Source: Methanofollis sp. (lineage in GTDB: Archaea; Halobacteriota; Methanomicrobia; Methanomicrobiales; Methanofollaceae). Taken from it: a stretch of 11,674 nt of DNA. Location of the stretch: contig JAQVHG010000038.1 in assembly GCA_028696365.1 (NCBI GenBank), forward strand, positions 1 to 11,674, in the 5' to 3' direction. A program made the translations under genes and the position numbers. The notes under the pieces were generated by a model that worked only from the letters and a program-made list of their open reading frames with translations, made no database searches and was not told the origin of the DNA. Positions 5,488 to 11,674 of this stretch are shown here, one piece after another (positions within the stretch are counted from its first letter, which is position 1; the number at the start of each line of letters is the position of its first letter).

Positions 5488-5587
5488 CCCATCCATAGTC
5501 TCGTCCTCCCCGTTCATCTCACACTGGCGTTCACAGAATCTGAAATCCTGAAACTGCAATGCACGAAAGCAACAAAATGGGTGGGGG

Positions 5588-5605
5588 AAAAATGGAGTGG
5601 AAAAA
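5588..5605 (-). terminator. Possible oligo-T terminator of the pilin operon
   Basis: On the minus strand two TTTTT runs follow within about 25 bases of the stop of the last pilin gene, with ACTCCA between them. This fits an archaeal oligo-T terminator, but the runs are short. Confidence 0.35.
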
Positions 5606-5609
5606 TCAT

Positions 5610-6266
5610 TCAGTACAGAACACACGAGCCCTTCTGAATCCCCTTCCCGCTCGCCTTGTCGACGATCTCGTACTCGATCTTTGTCCCAAGCTGGGCCTCA
5701 AACCGTCCTTCGGCACCCTCTGGTTGCCAGGTGATAAACATGCCCCGTGGCTCAGAGGCGGTCTCTGAATTGTCATAACACCCGTCGGCGATGATCGCAA
5801 ATTTATCGCCCGGCTTGATGATATCCCCGGAATCGCCGGCGTACTTGTAGGTATAGGTGGGCATACTGGTGCCGTCCACCTTGCGGAACCTCATTTTTGA
5901 CGTATCGGCACAACTCTGACCGCTCTTGAAGATCATGGCAGAGTCGATGGTGGTCTTTTTGTCCTTGCTCTGGATCTGGACCTGGATCTCATGGATGGAG
6001 AACGGGTCGCCGCCTTCGTGCGTGAAAAGGAGGCCATTGTTTGCTTTAAACCCGCTCGGATAATCGGGGTCGTCGTTTGCCTTATCCTCGTCCTGGACCG
6101 ATTCGACCATCGACTCGCATGAGAGCGCTGCCTGGGGAGCTTTCTTCTGGTCAGAGTAGATCCCGCCTGCAAAGGCGCTGACGACGGCGGCGATGACGAT
6201 CGTCACGACAAGCATCAACATCACCCCGACGACCGGCGAGACCGCCGAGTCATTCGTCGGTCTCAT
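5610..6266 (-). CDS. Archaeal type IV pilin-like protein (pilin paralogue 4)
   Basis: 218 residues. It starts MRPTNDS followed by the archaeal pilin H-domain AVSPVVGVMLMLVV (residues 8-33), a class III signal peptide. By analogy with haloarchaeal PilA proteins, the prepilin peptidase would cut just before the AVSPV block and the helix would pack in a pilus core or stay in the membrane. After it come the family block LLFTHEGGDPFSIHEIQVQI (79-98), KPGDKFAIIADG (151-162) and a C-terminal IEYEIVDKASGK segment. It is the only member with several cysteines (50, 119, 163, 215), which could form two disulphides outside the cell. The start ATG overlaps the upstream stop (ATGA), with GGAAGTGA just ahead. 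Last gene of the four-gene operon. Confidence 0.9.
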   Translation of the reverse strand: MRPTNDSAVSPVVGVMLMLVVTIVIAAVVSAFAGGIYSDQKKAPQAALSCESMVESVQDEDKANDDPDYPSGFKANNGLLFTHEGGDPFSIHEIQVQIQSKDKKTTIDSAMIFKSGQSCADTSKMRFRKVDGTSMPTYTYKYAGDSGDIIKPGDKFAIIADGCYDNSETASEPRGMFITWQPEGAEGRFEAQLGTKIEYEIVDKASGKGIQKGSCVLY

Positions 6267-6895
6267 ACCGCGATCACTTCCTTGCTGAAGATTACCTTAT
6301 CACTAGGGATATGGACGATCTTGACCTCGACAGGACTGCCCCGCTCAAAGCCATTGGCTGAGTCGGTCAGGTCGCACCCGATCATCCCTGCATCACCACT
6401 CATAAATCCGCCCTCTGTGACCCCGGTGCCGATCGTGGTGCCGCTGGACATGATGTCGCCTGACTGGAAGGTGAAGTTCCCAAAGTCCACCTTTGGACTC
6501 TCGCCGGGCACTCCTTTTGAGATGTCATTGAGGTAGGGCAGTTTCACGGCGTCTTCGGTTGAAAAGATCCTGACTGCAGGGTCTTCGTCGGTCACCTCAC
6601 TGGCGACCGTCTCGCCGCTTGGCAATTTGTAGAAGGTCAGGATCTTCATGTCCTCTGTCGGGATCGGATCGCCGCTGAGATGCTCAAAGGTCATCACGAT
6701 CTGGTCGCCTTGTGGGCCACCAGAGGTGGTGATCTGCACATCGATGGAGGCCTGCGGCGGTACTTCGGTGTTCCCGCCGATATGCCCTGCATAGGCGCTG
6801 ACGACGGCGGCGATGATGATGGTCACGACGAGCATCAGCATCACCCCGACGACCGGGGAGACACCCTCTTCCTGGTTTGAGTGTATTTTTATCAC
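6263..6895 (-). CDS. Archaeal type IV pilin-like protein (pilin paralogue 3)
   Basis: 210 residues with a GTG start (6895), preceded by AGAGGGA at suitable distance and separated by 18 bp from the previous gene. The N-terminus reads MIKIHSNQEEG, then VSPVVGVMLMLVVTIIIAAV: the alanine that opens the H-domain in the three sister proteins is Gly here. The body contains MTFEHLSGDPIPTEDMKIL, the equivalent of the H.GGD block in the paralogues, and a long Gly/Ser-rich loop (SGTTIGTGVTEGGFMSGDAG). The C-terminal VEVKIVHIPSDKVIFSKE closely resembles that of paralogue 1. A single Cys is present. Likely an extracellular pilus subunit or minor pilin; which role cannot be told from sequence. Confidence 0.9.
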   Translation of the reverse strand: MIKIHSNQEEGVSPVVGVMLMLVVTIIIAAVVSAYAGHIGGNTEVPPQASIDVQITTSGGPQGDQIVMTFEHLSGDPIPTEDMKILTFYKLPSGETVASEVTDEDPAVRIFSTEDAVKLPYLNDISKGVPGESPKVDFGNFTFQSGDIMSSGTTIGTGVTEGGFMSGDAGMIGCDLTDSANGFERGSPVEVKIVHIPSDKVIFSKEVIAV

Positions 6896-6913
6896 TTCAA
6901 TCCCTCTTTTCTC

Positions 6914-7501
6914 TCACGCCTTATTGACCGGCGGGATGATCTTCCCGGTCGAGTACACGGCCCCGGTCTGTTTGTCAAAGAGCGTGTATGTGTTCTTTTT
7001 TTCCCAGTAAAGGGCACAACTCGACTTCTCGCCTTTGAAACCCATGAAACCAAATGGAGTCTTTGGCTGATCGGCATAGACCATGAACGACTCGCCTGGG
7101 CGGATGTAGGTGTCAGGCCCGCTCCATCCTCCTGCCGGAGGTGCACCGACCTTCTGGAAGTGGTAAGTTCCGTCCTTCACACTCTGATCCAGAGACCTGT
7201 ACTTCTCAGAGAGTTTGTCATAATATCCCATCTCCATCTGGGTATCGCCGGTCATGAAACCGATCTTGAGATCCTTGAGGTCGATCACGTCGCCCCCTTT
7301 ATGCTCAAACTGGAGTCCCTGCCATCCTGGCGTGGTGATGACCGTCATCTCAAGGTTGGCCTGCGGCGCCTTCGGGTTCTGCTCGCCCATGCCTGCGGCA
7401 TAGGCGCTGACCACTGCGGCGATGATGACGGTGACGACAAGCATCAGCATCACCCCGACGATCGGCGAGACCGCAGAATGGTCCTCTCTCAGCGTCCTCA
7501 T
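6914..7501 (-). CDS. Archaeal type IV pilin-like protein (pilin paralogue 2)
   Basis: 195 residues, the shortest of the four. MRTLREDHS precedes the H-domain AVSPIVGVMLMLVVTVIIAA (residues 10-29). Then come GLQFEHKGGDVIDLKDLKI, the conserved H.GGD....DL.I block, and YIRPGESFMVYAD, equivalent to KPGDKFAIIAD in paralogue 4, ending TGAVYSTGKIIPP. The start codon overlaps the stop of paralogue 1 (ATGA), and GAGGTGA lies 5 bases before it, so translation is probably coupled. Expected to be exported by Sec, trimmed by an archaeal prepilin peptidase (not in this window) and assembled in a surface filament. Confidence 0.91.
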   Translation of the reverse strand: MRTLREDHSAVSPIVGVMLMLVVTVIIAAVVSAYAAGMGEQNPKAPQANLEMTVITTPGWQGLQFEHKGGDVIDLKDLKIGFMTGDTQMEMGYYDKLSEKYRSLDQSVKDGTYHFQKVGAPPAGGWSGPDTYIRPGESFMVYADQPKTPFGFMGFKGEKSSCALYWEKKNTYTLFDKQTGAVYSTGKIIPPVNKA

Positions 7502-8181
7502 CCCTTCACCTCAAGTTCTTTCTTGAATATGATCTTGCCACTTGGTTTGTGCAGGATGTTGACCTCCACAAAAGAGCCTTCACCAAATCCATAGTCGTCG
7601 TCCTCAATATCAAAACCAAAGAAGTCGCTTATAGCTCCGGTATCTGGCCATACTTTCACGACACGACCAGGCCGCCAGATGAACTCGCCGAAGGCCGCCA
7701 TATTATCCTCACCAACTTCGTTGAGTTTGAGGATGCTGCCATCATTCACCTGCGGGTGGGTGATCGGGTTCAGCTCCCTATCCCATGGTGCACTCCCAGG
7801 TTTAAGACCGCCGTCGATGGTGTGCTTGATCACCTGGCCCCGGTATTCCTCATCGATTCTCTTTGTGGAGGGGATGGTGTAATAGGTAATAATCTGCAGT
7901 TCATTGGTCTTGAGCGAATCTCCACTGAGGATATTCAGCCTGATGTTCGGGCTTGTATCCATACCCATGTTTTCATAATGCATATCGACATGCGCATCGA
8001 TCACCGAGACCGGTGCCTTCTCGGTCTCGTCTGCAACCCCACTGGCAGAGGCGCTGACGACGGCGGCGATGATGATGGTCACGACGAGCATCAGCATCAC
8101 CCCCACCACCGGGGATACCGCCTCGGTGGAATGTCTTCCCCCCTCGGCGTCCTCTTTGTGTAATACTTCATATGAGTCCAT
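7498..8181 (-). CDS. Archaeal type IV pilin-like protein (pilin paralogue 1, operon leader)
   Basis: 227 residues from the ATG at 8181. The frame also has an ATG at 8187 (two residues more). I prefer 8181 because the Shine-Dalgarno GAGGT (in CTGAGGTAG) ends only 2 bases before 8187 but 8 bases before 8181. A longer basic/acidic pre-sequence (DSYEVLHKEDAEGGRHSTE) precedes the H-domain AVSPVVGVMLMLVVT starting at residue 21. The block IRLNILSGDSLKTNELQI matches the H.GGD region of the paralogues but has lost the His. The C-terminus reads VEVNILHKPSGKIIFKKE. I see no cysteine. First gene of the operon, divergent from the large surface-protein gene. Confidence 0.9.
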   Translation of the reverse strand: MDSYEVLHKEDAEGGRHSTEAVSPVVGVMLMLVVTIIIAAVVSASASGVADETEKAPVSVIDAHVDMHYENMGMDTSPNIRLNILSGDSLKTNELQIITYYTIPSTKRIDEEYRGQVIKHTIDGGLKPGSAPWDRELNPITHPQVNDGSILKLNEVGEDNMAAFGEFIWRPGRVVKVWPDTGAISDFFGFDIEDDDYGFGEGSFVEVNILHKPSGKIIFKKELEVKG

Positions 8182-8243
8182 ACTCATCTACCTCAGATAC
8201 AACTCAGAATTACTTTTTTTAGATCCAGAATATTTGTTAAATC

Positions 8244-8253
8244 AAAATATAAG
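8244..8253 (-). promoter_or_regulatory. TATA box of the pilin operon
   Basis: The minus strand reads CTTATATTTT, close to the archaeal TATA consensus. It is about 60 bp upstream of the first start codon, which would give transcription initiation near 8220 and a leader of about 35-40 bases containing the Shine-Dalgarno CTGAGGTAG. Confidence 0.5.
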
Positions 8254-8323
8254 GTTACCCCCTAATTAATCTTCCTAAAATCCATAATATGGGATTATTT
8301 TCAATGCAGAGACGATATTCAGA

Positions 8324-8348
8324 GTTGCATTGCATGGTTGCATTGCAT
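8324..8348 (+). promoter_or_regulatory. Tandem GTTGCATTGCAT repeat, possible operator
   Basis: Two perfect copies of GTTGCATTGCAT (8324-8335, 8337-8348) are separated by one base, a period of 13 bp. TCAATGCA, a partial inverted match, lies nearby at 8301-8308. The element sits between the two divergent promoters. A regulator binding two adjacent sites is plausible; nothing identifies it. Confidence 0.4.
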
Positions 8349-8370
8349 CCAAGATAAATAGAACTAAAAC

Positions 8371-8380
8371 AAAATATTTT
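8371..8380 (+). promoter_or_regulatory. Possible TATA box of the DUF3821-type gene
   Basis: AAAATATTTT lies about 42-51 bp upstream of the ATG at 8422. Initiation near 8400-8405 would leave a short leader containing the Shine-Dalgarno GGAGTG (8408-8413), 8 bases before the start codon. AGATAAATAG at 8351 is an alternative. Confidence 0.35.
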
Positions 8381-8421
8381 GAAAACCCCAGAAAATATCA
8401 GGATCCTGGAGTGTCAAGAAT

Positions 8422-11034
8422 ATGAACAATCACCTGCATGCAGTAGTATTATGTATACTCATCATCGCCGCCGGCGCCCTCGTCCCGGCGGTCTCGGCGC
8501 GCATCGCTACCCCTGAAGGCCCGAACGCCGGGATCGAAAACGGCGACACCGTTTTTCTCGGCGAGAGATATGTTGACTTCTCGGCCTTCGCCGACTCCTC
8601 GATGGGCGAACTGAGACAGATGGTACGGATAGAAGATGGAGAACCCACCGACCCCATCCAGATCGCAGACAACATCGCGACCTCCATCCCGCGCGGGATC
8701 AAGGTCAATGCCAGGTACTACCCCCTCTATGCAAAGGACGGGAACTTCACCGAGCCAGACACCGGGCGGTTCTGCTGGGTCCAGGACGTCGGGGCGTACC
8801 TCGGCGACCTCAAGGTCAGGGTCTATGACACCGACGTCCCGCCCTCGCCCGCCATCACACGTCCTGAGACGATCCCCTACACCATGGGCGTCCAGTTCTT
8901 CCTCCCAGACAACACCCTCCCGGTCAACGAGTTCAATGGCCCGTGGTACGAATACGAACTCGAAGGCAATGTCAGGACCAGTGAGGTAGTGAACCTCGAC
9001 GGTGAACTTCTCTCTCTTGAAGCCCTCTCAGAAAATCCAGCGCGCGAGGACCGCCGATATGCCTTCACCTTCGCCGACCAGAACGCCGTGGACCGCGACT
9101 GCGAGGTCACGATGATCTTTCGGATGACCCTCAACGACATCGACTACGAACGCCCCTATACCTTCATCGTTGAGGACCACTCGCTCCAGCTCGAACTCGA
9201 CGAGACCGAGACCGAGCGCGGGAAAGAACTCGCCCTCACTCTGCATGGGGTGCCGTTCACGCAGTACGAGGTCTCACTGCCAGATGGAGAAAACTTCCCC
9301 ATCTTTACAGGAGGCGGATGGGACCACAAAATCTCTGACTCCACCGTGATCGCCCATCCAGAGTGGGACGGCACCGTCGACCTCCGCATTAAGATCCCAC
9401 GCACGGCTCCTATCACTGAATACTCAGTGCAGGCACGAGACCCCGACACCACCGAGTACCCGGTCTCGGTCAACTTTGCAGTGACCGCACCGTCGAGCTC
9501 GCTCGTCGGTTTGATCTTTGATGAACCACAGTTCGGTGAGTACTCCTATGCCCTTGGGGACGTCGTAAAACTCCAGGGCTCCTGCAAAAACATCGACAAC
9601 AAGATCCCGATTTATCTCTATGTCACCGGCCCAAACCTCCCTCCAAACGGTGCCTCACTCACCGACCCGCAGCGTGAAGTCGTGGACGGCGACCCGTCCA
9701 CCTTCACCTCCACCATCTACGACCCCTACATAAACCTCTGGATGTACGACTGGTGGACCCACTCCTATGCGGCGGCCGGGTGCGAGGGAGAGACCTACAC
9801 CGTCCATGTCAACTTCGATCCCATCGGGTACCTCAACAGCGCTCCAGACGATGAAGGGAGTTTCATGGGCGAAGCCCCCCCTGCATGGGAGATCCCGCTG
9901 AACGAACCGTCCCTCCACGCAAGGTTCCATGAATACACAGATTCGGCCTTTGCCCAGGGCGACCACCTCTACTCATGGTGGCATGCCCGCGGCAGCCCTG
10001 GTCTTCAAGGGCCGATATTCCGCCAGGGCCACCTCAAATGGTACATCTTTGGGGACAATTTCAAGTACGCAGATTTTGATGCCAAATTCCCGATCTATCC
10101 TGACAAATCTTCATCGTCATCAGGCTCGTCCACGCCCTCAACAGGAGGAGGGAGCAATGGTATCCCCACCGGGGTGTACGGCTTCAACTATGCACGCGGC
10201 TTCACCTACGACCTCACACCAGGAGAATATTATATTGTCTACCAGCACCCTGGGCGCGACAACCAGTTCGACCTCATCCCTGAGAACGACCTCTACTTCA
10301 GAGGGCGGATGAGCGAGATCGTCGACACAACCAATGCCCTCCCCTCGGTGCCGGTTGGATCGCTGGAGGCCAGGGCCGCCGCAAAGGCGCTGACCGAGGC
10401 GCTGGACTCCCCGAAGATCGACGACATCTATGTCATGGACACCTTTACCATCGAGGAACCCTCGATCGTGATCGCCCCGCCAGGCGAGGTCGTCGTCGGG
10501 GACAGACTGGAGGTGAAGGGGACGACCAACCTTGCCTGCCAGGACAAGGCCGCCGACAAGGTCGAGGTCGGGGACAGACTTGCGCTCACCATCAGCCGTC
10601 TTGACCTGGACCATGGACACAAAGGCAACACCGCCATGAAGACCGAGACCGTCTACACCTACCCCTCCTCCAAACTCGACCGCTCGACTGGGATGCGGCC
10701 CTTCACCTTCGACGAGGTGGAGACCAGCTCCTGGTATCCAGGGCAGTACCTCATCACCATTGAGTGCAAGGACGCCAGGTACAAAAAGACCCTCTCCTTT
10801 GAACTCCTTGGCGAGGGTGCACAGCGCGACAGTACCGTGAGTAGACCGGCGCACGATCCGGCCCTCTCTGAGGATCTTGACGCCACCCCGACCTCTTCAT
10901 GGGAGGACGAGGAGTGGCCGACCCCCTACCAGACCACGGTCCCGGCGACCACTCCCACGCAGTCTGCCGGTCCCCTGCCGGTCGCGGCCTATGCCCTCTT
11001 GCTCGCCGCCCTCATACCACTCAGGAGGCGGTGA
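8422..11034 (+). CDS. Large exported surface protein, DUF3821-type, C-terminally anchored
   Basis: 870 residues. A Sec signal peptide occupies about 1-26 (hydrophobic CILIIAAGALVPA, cleavage likely after AVSA). The following IENGDTVFLGERYVDFSAF resembles the opening of DUF3821, a domain of Methanomicrobiales surface proteins; that assignment is from memory. The body is strand-rich, acidic and aromatic (W.YEYELEG, YIVYQHPGRDNQFDLIPE), as in Ig-like or S-layer-associated proteins. A Ser/Gly linker (KSSSSSGSSTPSTGGGS) lies at about 562-580. The C-terminus is a Thr/Pro stalk (TTVPATTPTQSAG), a hydrophobic helix (PVAAYALLLAALIPL) and RRR, a tripartite tail like that of archaeosortase substrates (PGF-CTERM-like), although no PGF motif is present. 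The start is supported by GGAGTG 8 bases upstream. Probably a cell-envelope protein; specific role unknown. Divergent from the pilin operon, and overlapping the next gene by 4 bp. Confidence 0.88.
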   Translation: MNNHLHAVVLCILIIAAGALVPAVSARIATPEGPNAGIENGDTVFLGERYVDFSAFADSSMGELRQMVRIEDGEPTDPIQIADNIATSIPRGIKVNARYYPLYAKDGNFTEPDTGRFCWVQDVGAYLGDLKVRVYDTDVPPSPAITRPETIPYTMGVQFFLPDNTLPVNEFNGPWYEYELEGNVRTSEVVNLDGELLSLEALSENPAREDRRYAFTFADQNAVDRDCEVTMIFRMTLNDIDYERPYTFIVEDHSLQLELDETETERGKELALTLHGVPFTQYEVSLPDGENFPIFTGGGWDHKISDSTVIAHPEWDGTVDLRIKIPRTAPITEYSVQARDPDTTEYPVSVNFAVTAPSSSLVGLIFDEPQFGEYSYALGDVVKLQGSCKNIDNKIPIYLYVTGPNLPPNGASLTDPQREVVDGDPSTFTSTIYDPYINLWMYDWWTHSYAAAGCEGETYTVHVNFDPIGYLNSAPDDEGSFMGEAPPAWEIPLNEPSLHARFHEYTDSAFAQGDHLYSWWHARGSPGLQGPIFRQGHLKWYIFGDNFKYADFDAKFPIYPDKSSSSSGSSTPSTGGGSNGIPTGVYGFNYARGFTYDLTPGEYYIVYQHPGRDNQFDLIPENDLYFRGRMSEIVDTTNALPSVPVGSLEARAAAKALTEALDSPKIDDIYVMDTFTIEEPSIVIAPPGEVVVGDRLEVKGTTNLACQDKAADKVEVGDRLALTISRLDLDHGHKGNTAMKTETVYTYPSSKLDRSTGMRPFTFDEVETSSWYPGQYLITIECKDARYKKTLSFELLGEGAQRDSTVSRPAHDPALSEDLDATPTSSWEDEEWPTPYQTTVPATTPTQSAGPLPVAAYALLLAALIPLRRR

Positions 11035-11674
11035 CCATCGACCTCAACCTCGACGAGTCGTTCTTCAATGCCGTGATCATCGCCCTTTTCATCGGGATCG
11101 TGGTCATCGGCGTTCTGGCCGGCCTGAAGATCACCGGGATCTTCGACCCCCTTGCAGGTCCAGGGACGGGGATCGGCGACGGCACTGATCCCTTGCCTGG
11201 CATGGACCCCCAACCGACCGGACCGGTCGCCGGCCAGATGAATTATTCCTGGAATTATCATGATTGGGATATGACGCTTGACCTGTACATCGAGAACTCC
11301 ACCTATCAGGCATTCACATACCGTCCACATCCAAGCATCTCCAGCACCAACCCGGAGGACCTCATGGGGACGGCTAGGTATGTTGTGACCGACGGCGATG
11401 ACGGCGTAATCGATACGATCGCCGATCTCTTTTTGGATAAAAGCCGGGAACGAGGATGGGGCGACTACGAGACCATCTCCAATGTGCTCGCCTTTGTTGA
11501 GAACCTCACCTATTCCACCGACAAGAAGGGCCTGAGATACCCGGTCGAGACCCTGGTCGAGGGGGAGGGGGACAGCACCGACCACGCCGTCCTTGCTGCG
11601 GCGGTTCTTCATGAGATGGGTTATGCCGTCTCGCTCCTCTCGTATCCCCCAACCTATGACCGGCGCACCCTCAT
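11031..11674 (+). CDS. Membrane-anchored transglutaminase-like protein, 3'-truncated by window
   Basis: The GTG start at 11031 overlaps the preceding stop (GTGA), and the AGGAGG at 11023-11028, made from the last arginine codons of the upstream gene, is the likely ribosome binding site. The frame stays open to the window end (214 codons visible). A transmembrane helix is at about 14-32 (AVIIALFIGIVVIGVLAGL), followed by a Gly/Pro-rich linker and an extracellular domain. Residues about 168-205 (RYPVETLVEGEGDSTDHAVLAAAVLHEMGY, split here: RYPVETLVEGEGDS then TDHAVLAAAVLHEMGY) match the helix that carries the nucleophile in archaeal transglutaminase-like (papain-fold) proteins, normally G-D-C-x-D. 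Here the Cys position is Ser182 (codon AGC, 11574-11576). The His and Asp of the triad would lie beyond the window. Either a pseudo-enzyme with a binding role or a serine variant. It probably acts with the co-transcribed surface protein. Confidence 0.82.
   Translation, partial: MTIDLNLDESFFNAVIIALFIGIVVIGVLAGLKITGIFDPLAGPGTGIGDGTDPLPGMDPQPTGPVAGQMNYSWNYHDWDMTLDLYIENSTYQAFTYRPHPSISSTNPEDLMGTARYVVTDGDDGVIDTIADLFLDKSRERGWGDYETISNVLAFVENLTYSTDKKGLRYPVETLVEGEGDSTDHAVLAAAVLHEMGYAVSLLSYPPTYDRRTL

Noticed and set aside
6881..8163. Plus-strand open frames of 237 and 204 codons opposite the pilin operon
   Set aside because: They are antisense to well-supported pilin genes and show His/Asp-rich shadow peptides (DDGDDDGHDEHQHH) that are complements of the H-domain.
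10138..11612. Minus-strand open frames of 238 and 207 codons opposite the surface-protein genes
   Set aside because: They are shadows of genes with a signal peptide, a membrane helix and a recognisable domain on the plus strand.

Overview
The window looks like part of the chromosome of a methanogenic archaeon of the order Methanomicrobiales (Methanofollis/Methanoculleus type; genus is a guess). The pointers are archaeal class III (type IV pilin-like) signal peptides of the AVSPVVGV type, a DUF3821-type exported protein, an archaeal META-domain lipoprotein, strong Shine-Dalgarno sites (GAGGTGA and relatives), oligo-T terminator-like tracts and GC-rich, GAC/CTC-rich codon use.

Layout. (1) 2-778 (+): C-terminal part of a soft-metal P-type ATPase, cut by the window edge. 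(2) 779-1312: no gene; degenerate relics of the repeat elements seen further on. (3) 1313-2539 (+): an exported lipoprotein with three tandem META domains. (4) 2540-5609: a 3-kb repeat island. It holds three copies of a ~233-bp MITE-like element with terminal inverted repeats GGCTCTGTAGAAA, two or more copies of a second long repeat family, and an AT-richer block of four tandem, near-identical 67-codon genes on the minus strand. The four genes encode small cysteine-rich proteins I do not recognise. They repeat at exactly 219 bp, each with its own Shine-Dalgarno site. The block is bracketed by two MITEs in opposite orientation, and the whole 1385-bp structure is abutted on both sides by a perfect 29-bp direct repeat. 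(5) 5610-8187 (-): an operon of four paralogous archaeal type IV pilin-like proteins, with ATGA overlaps or an 18-bp spacer between them. (6) 8188-8421: divergent promoter region with a 13-bp-period tandem repeat. (7) 8422-11034 (+): a large exported, probably C-terminally anchored DUF3821-type protein, overlapping by 4 bp a membrane-anchored transglutaminase-like protein (11031 to the window end) whose expected catalytic cysteine reads as serine.

The right half therefore encodes cell-surface proteins: pilins on one side, a large surface protein and a papain-like-fold membrane protein on the other, sharing one divergent regulatory region. The centre is a repeat-rich accessory island. Its tandem array of small Cys-rich genes, carried in a composite MITE structure, is the best candidate here for something undescribed. 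No transposase, prepilin peptidase, pilus ATPase, RNA gene or CRISPR array is visible in the window.
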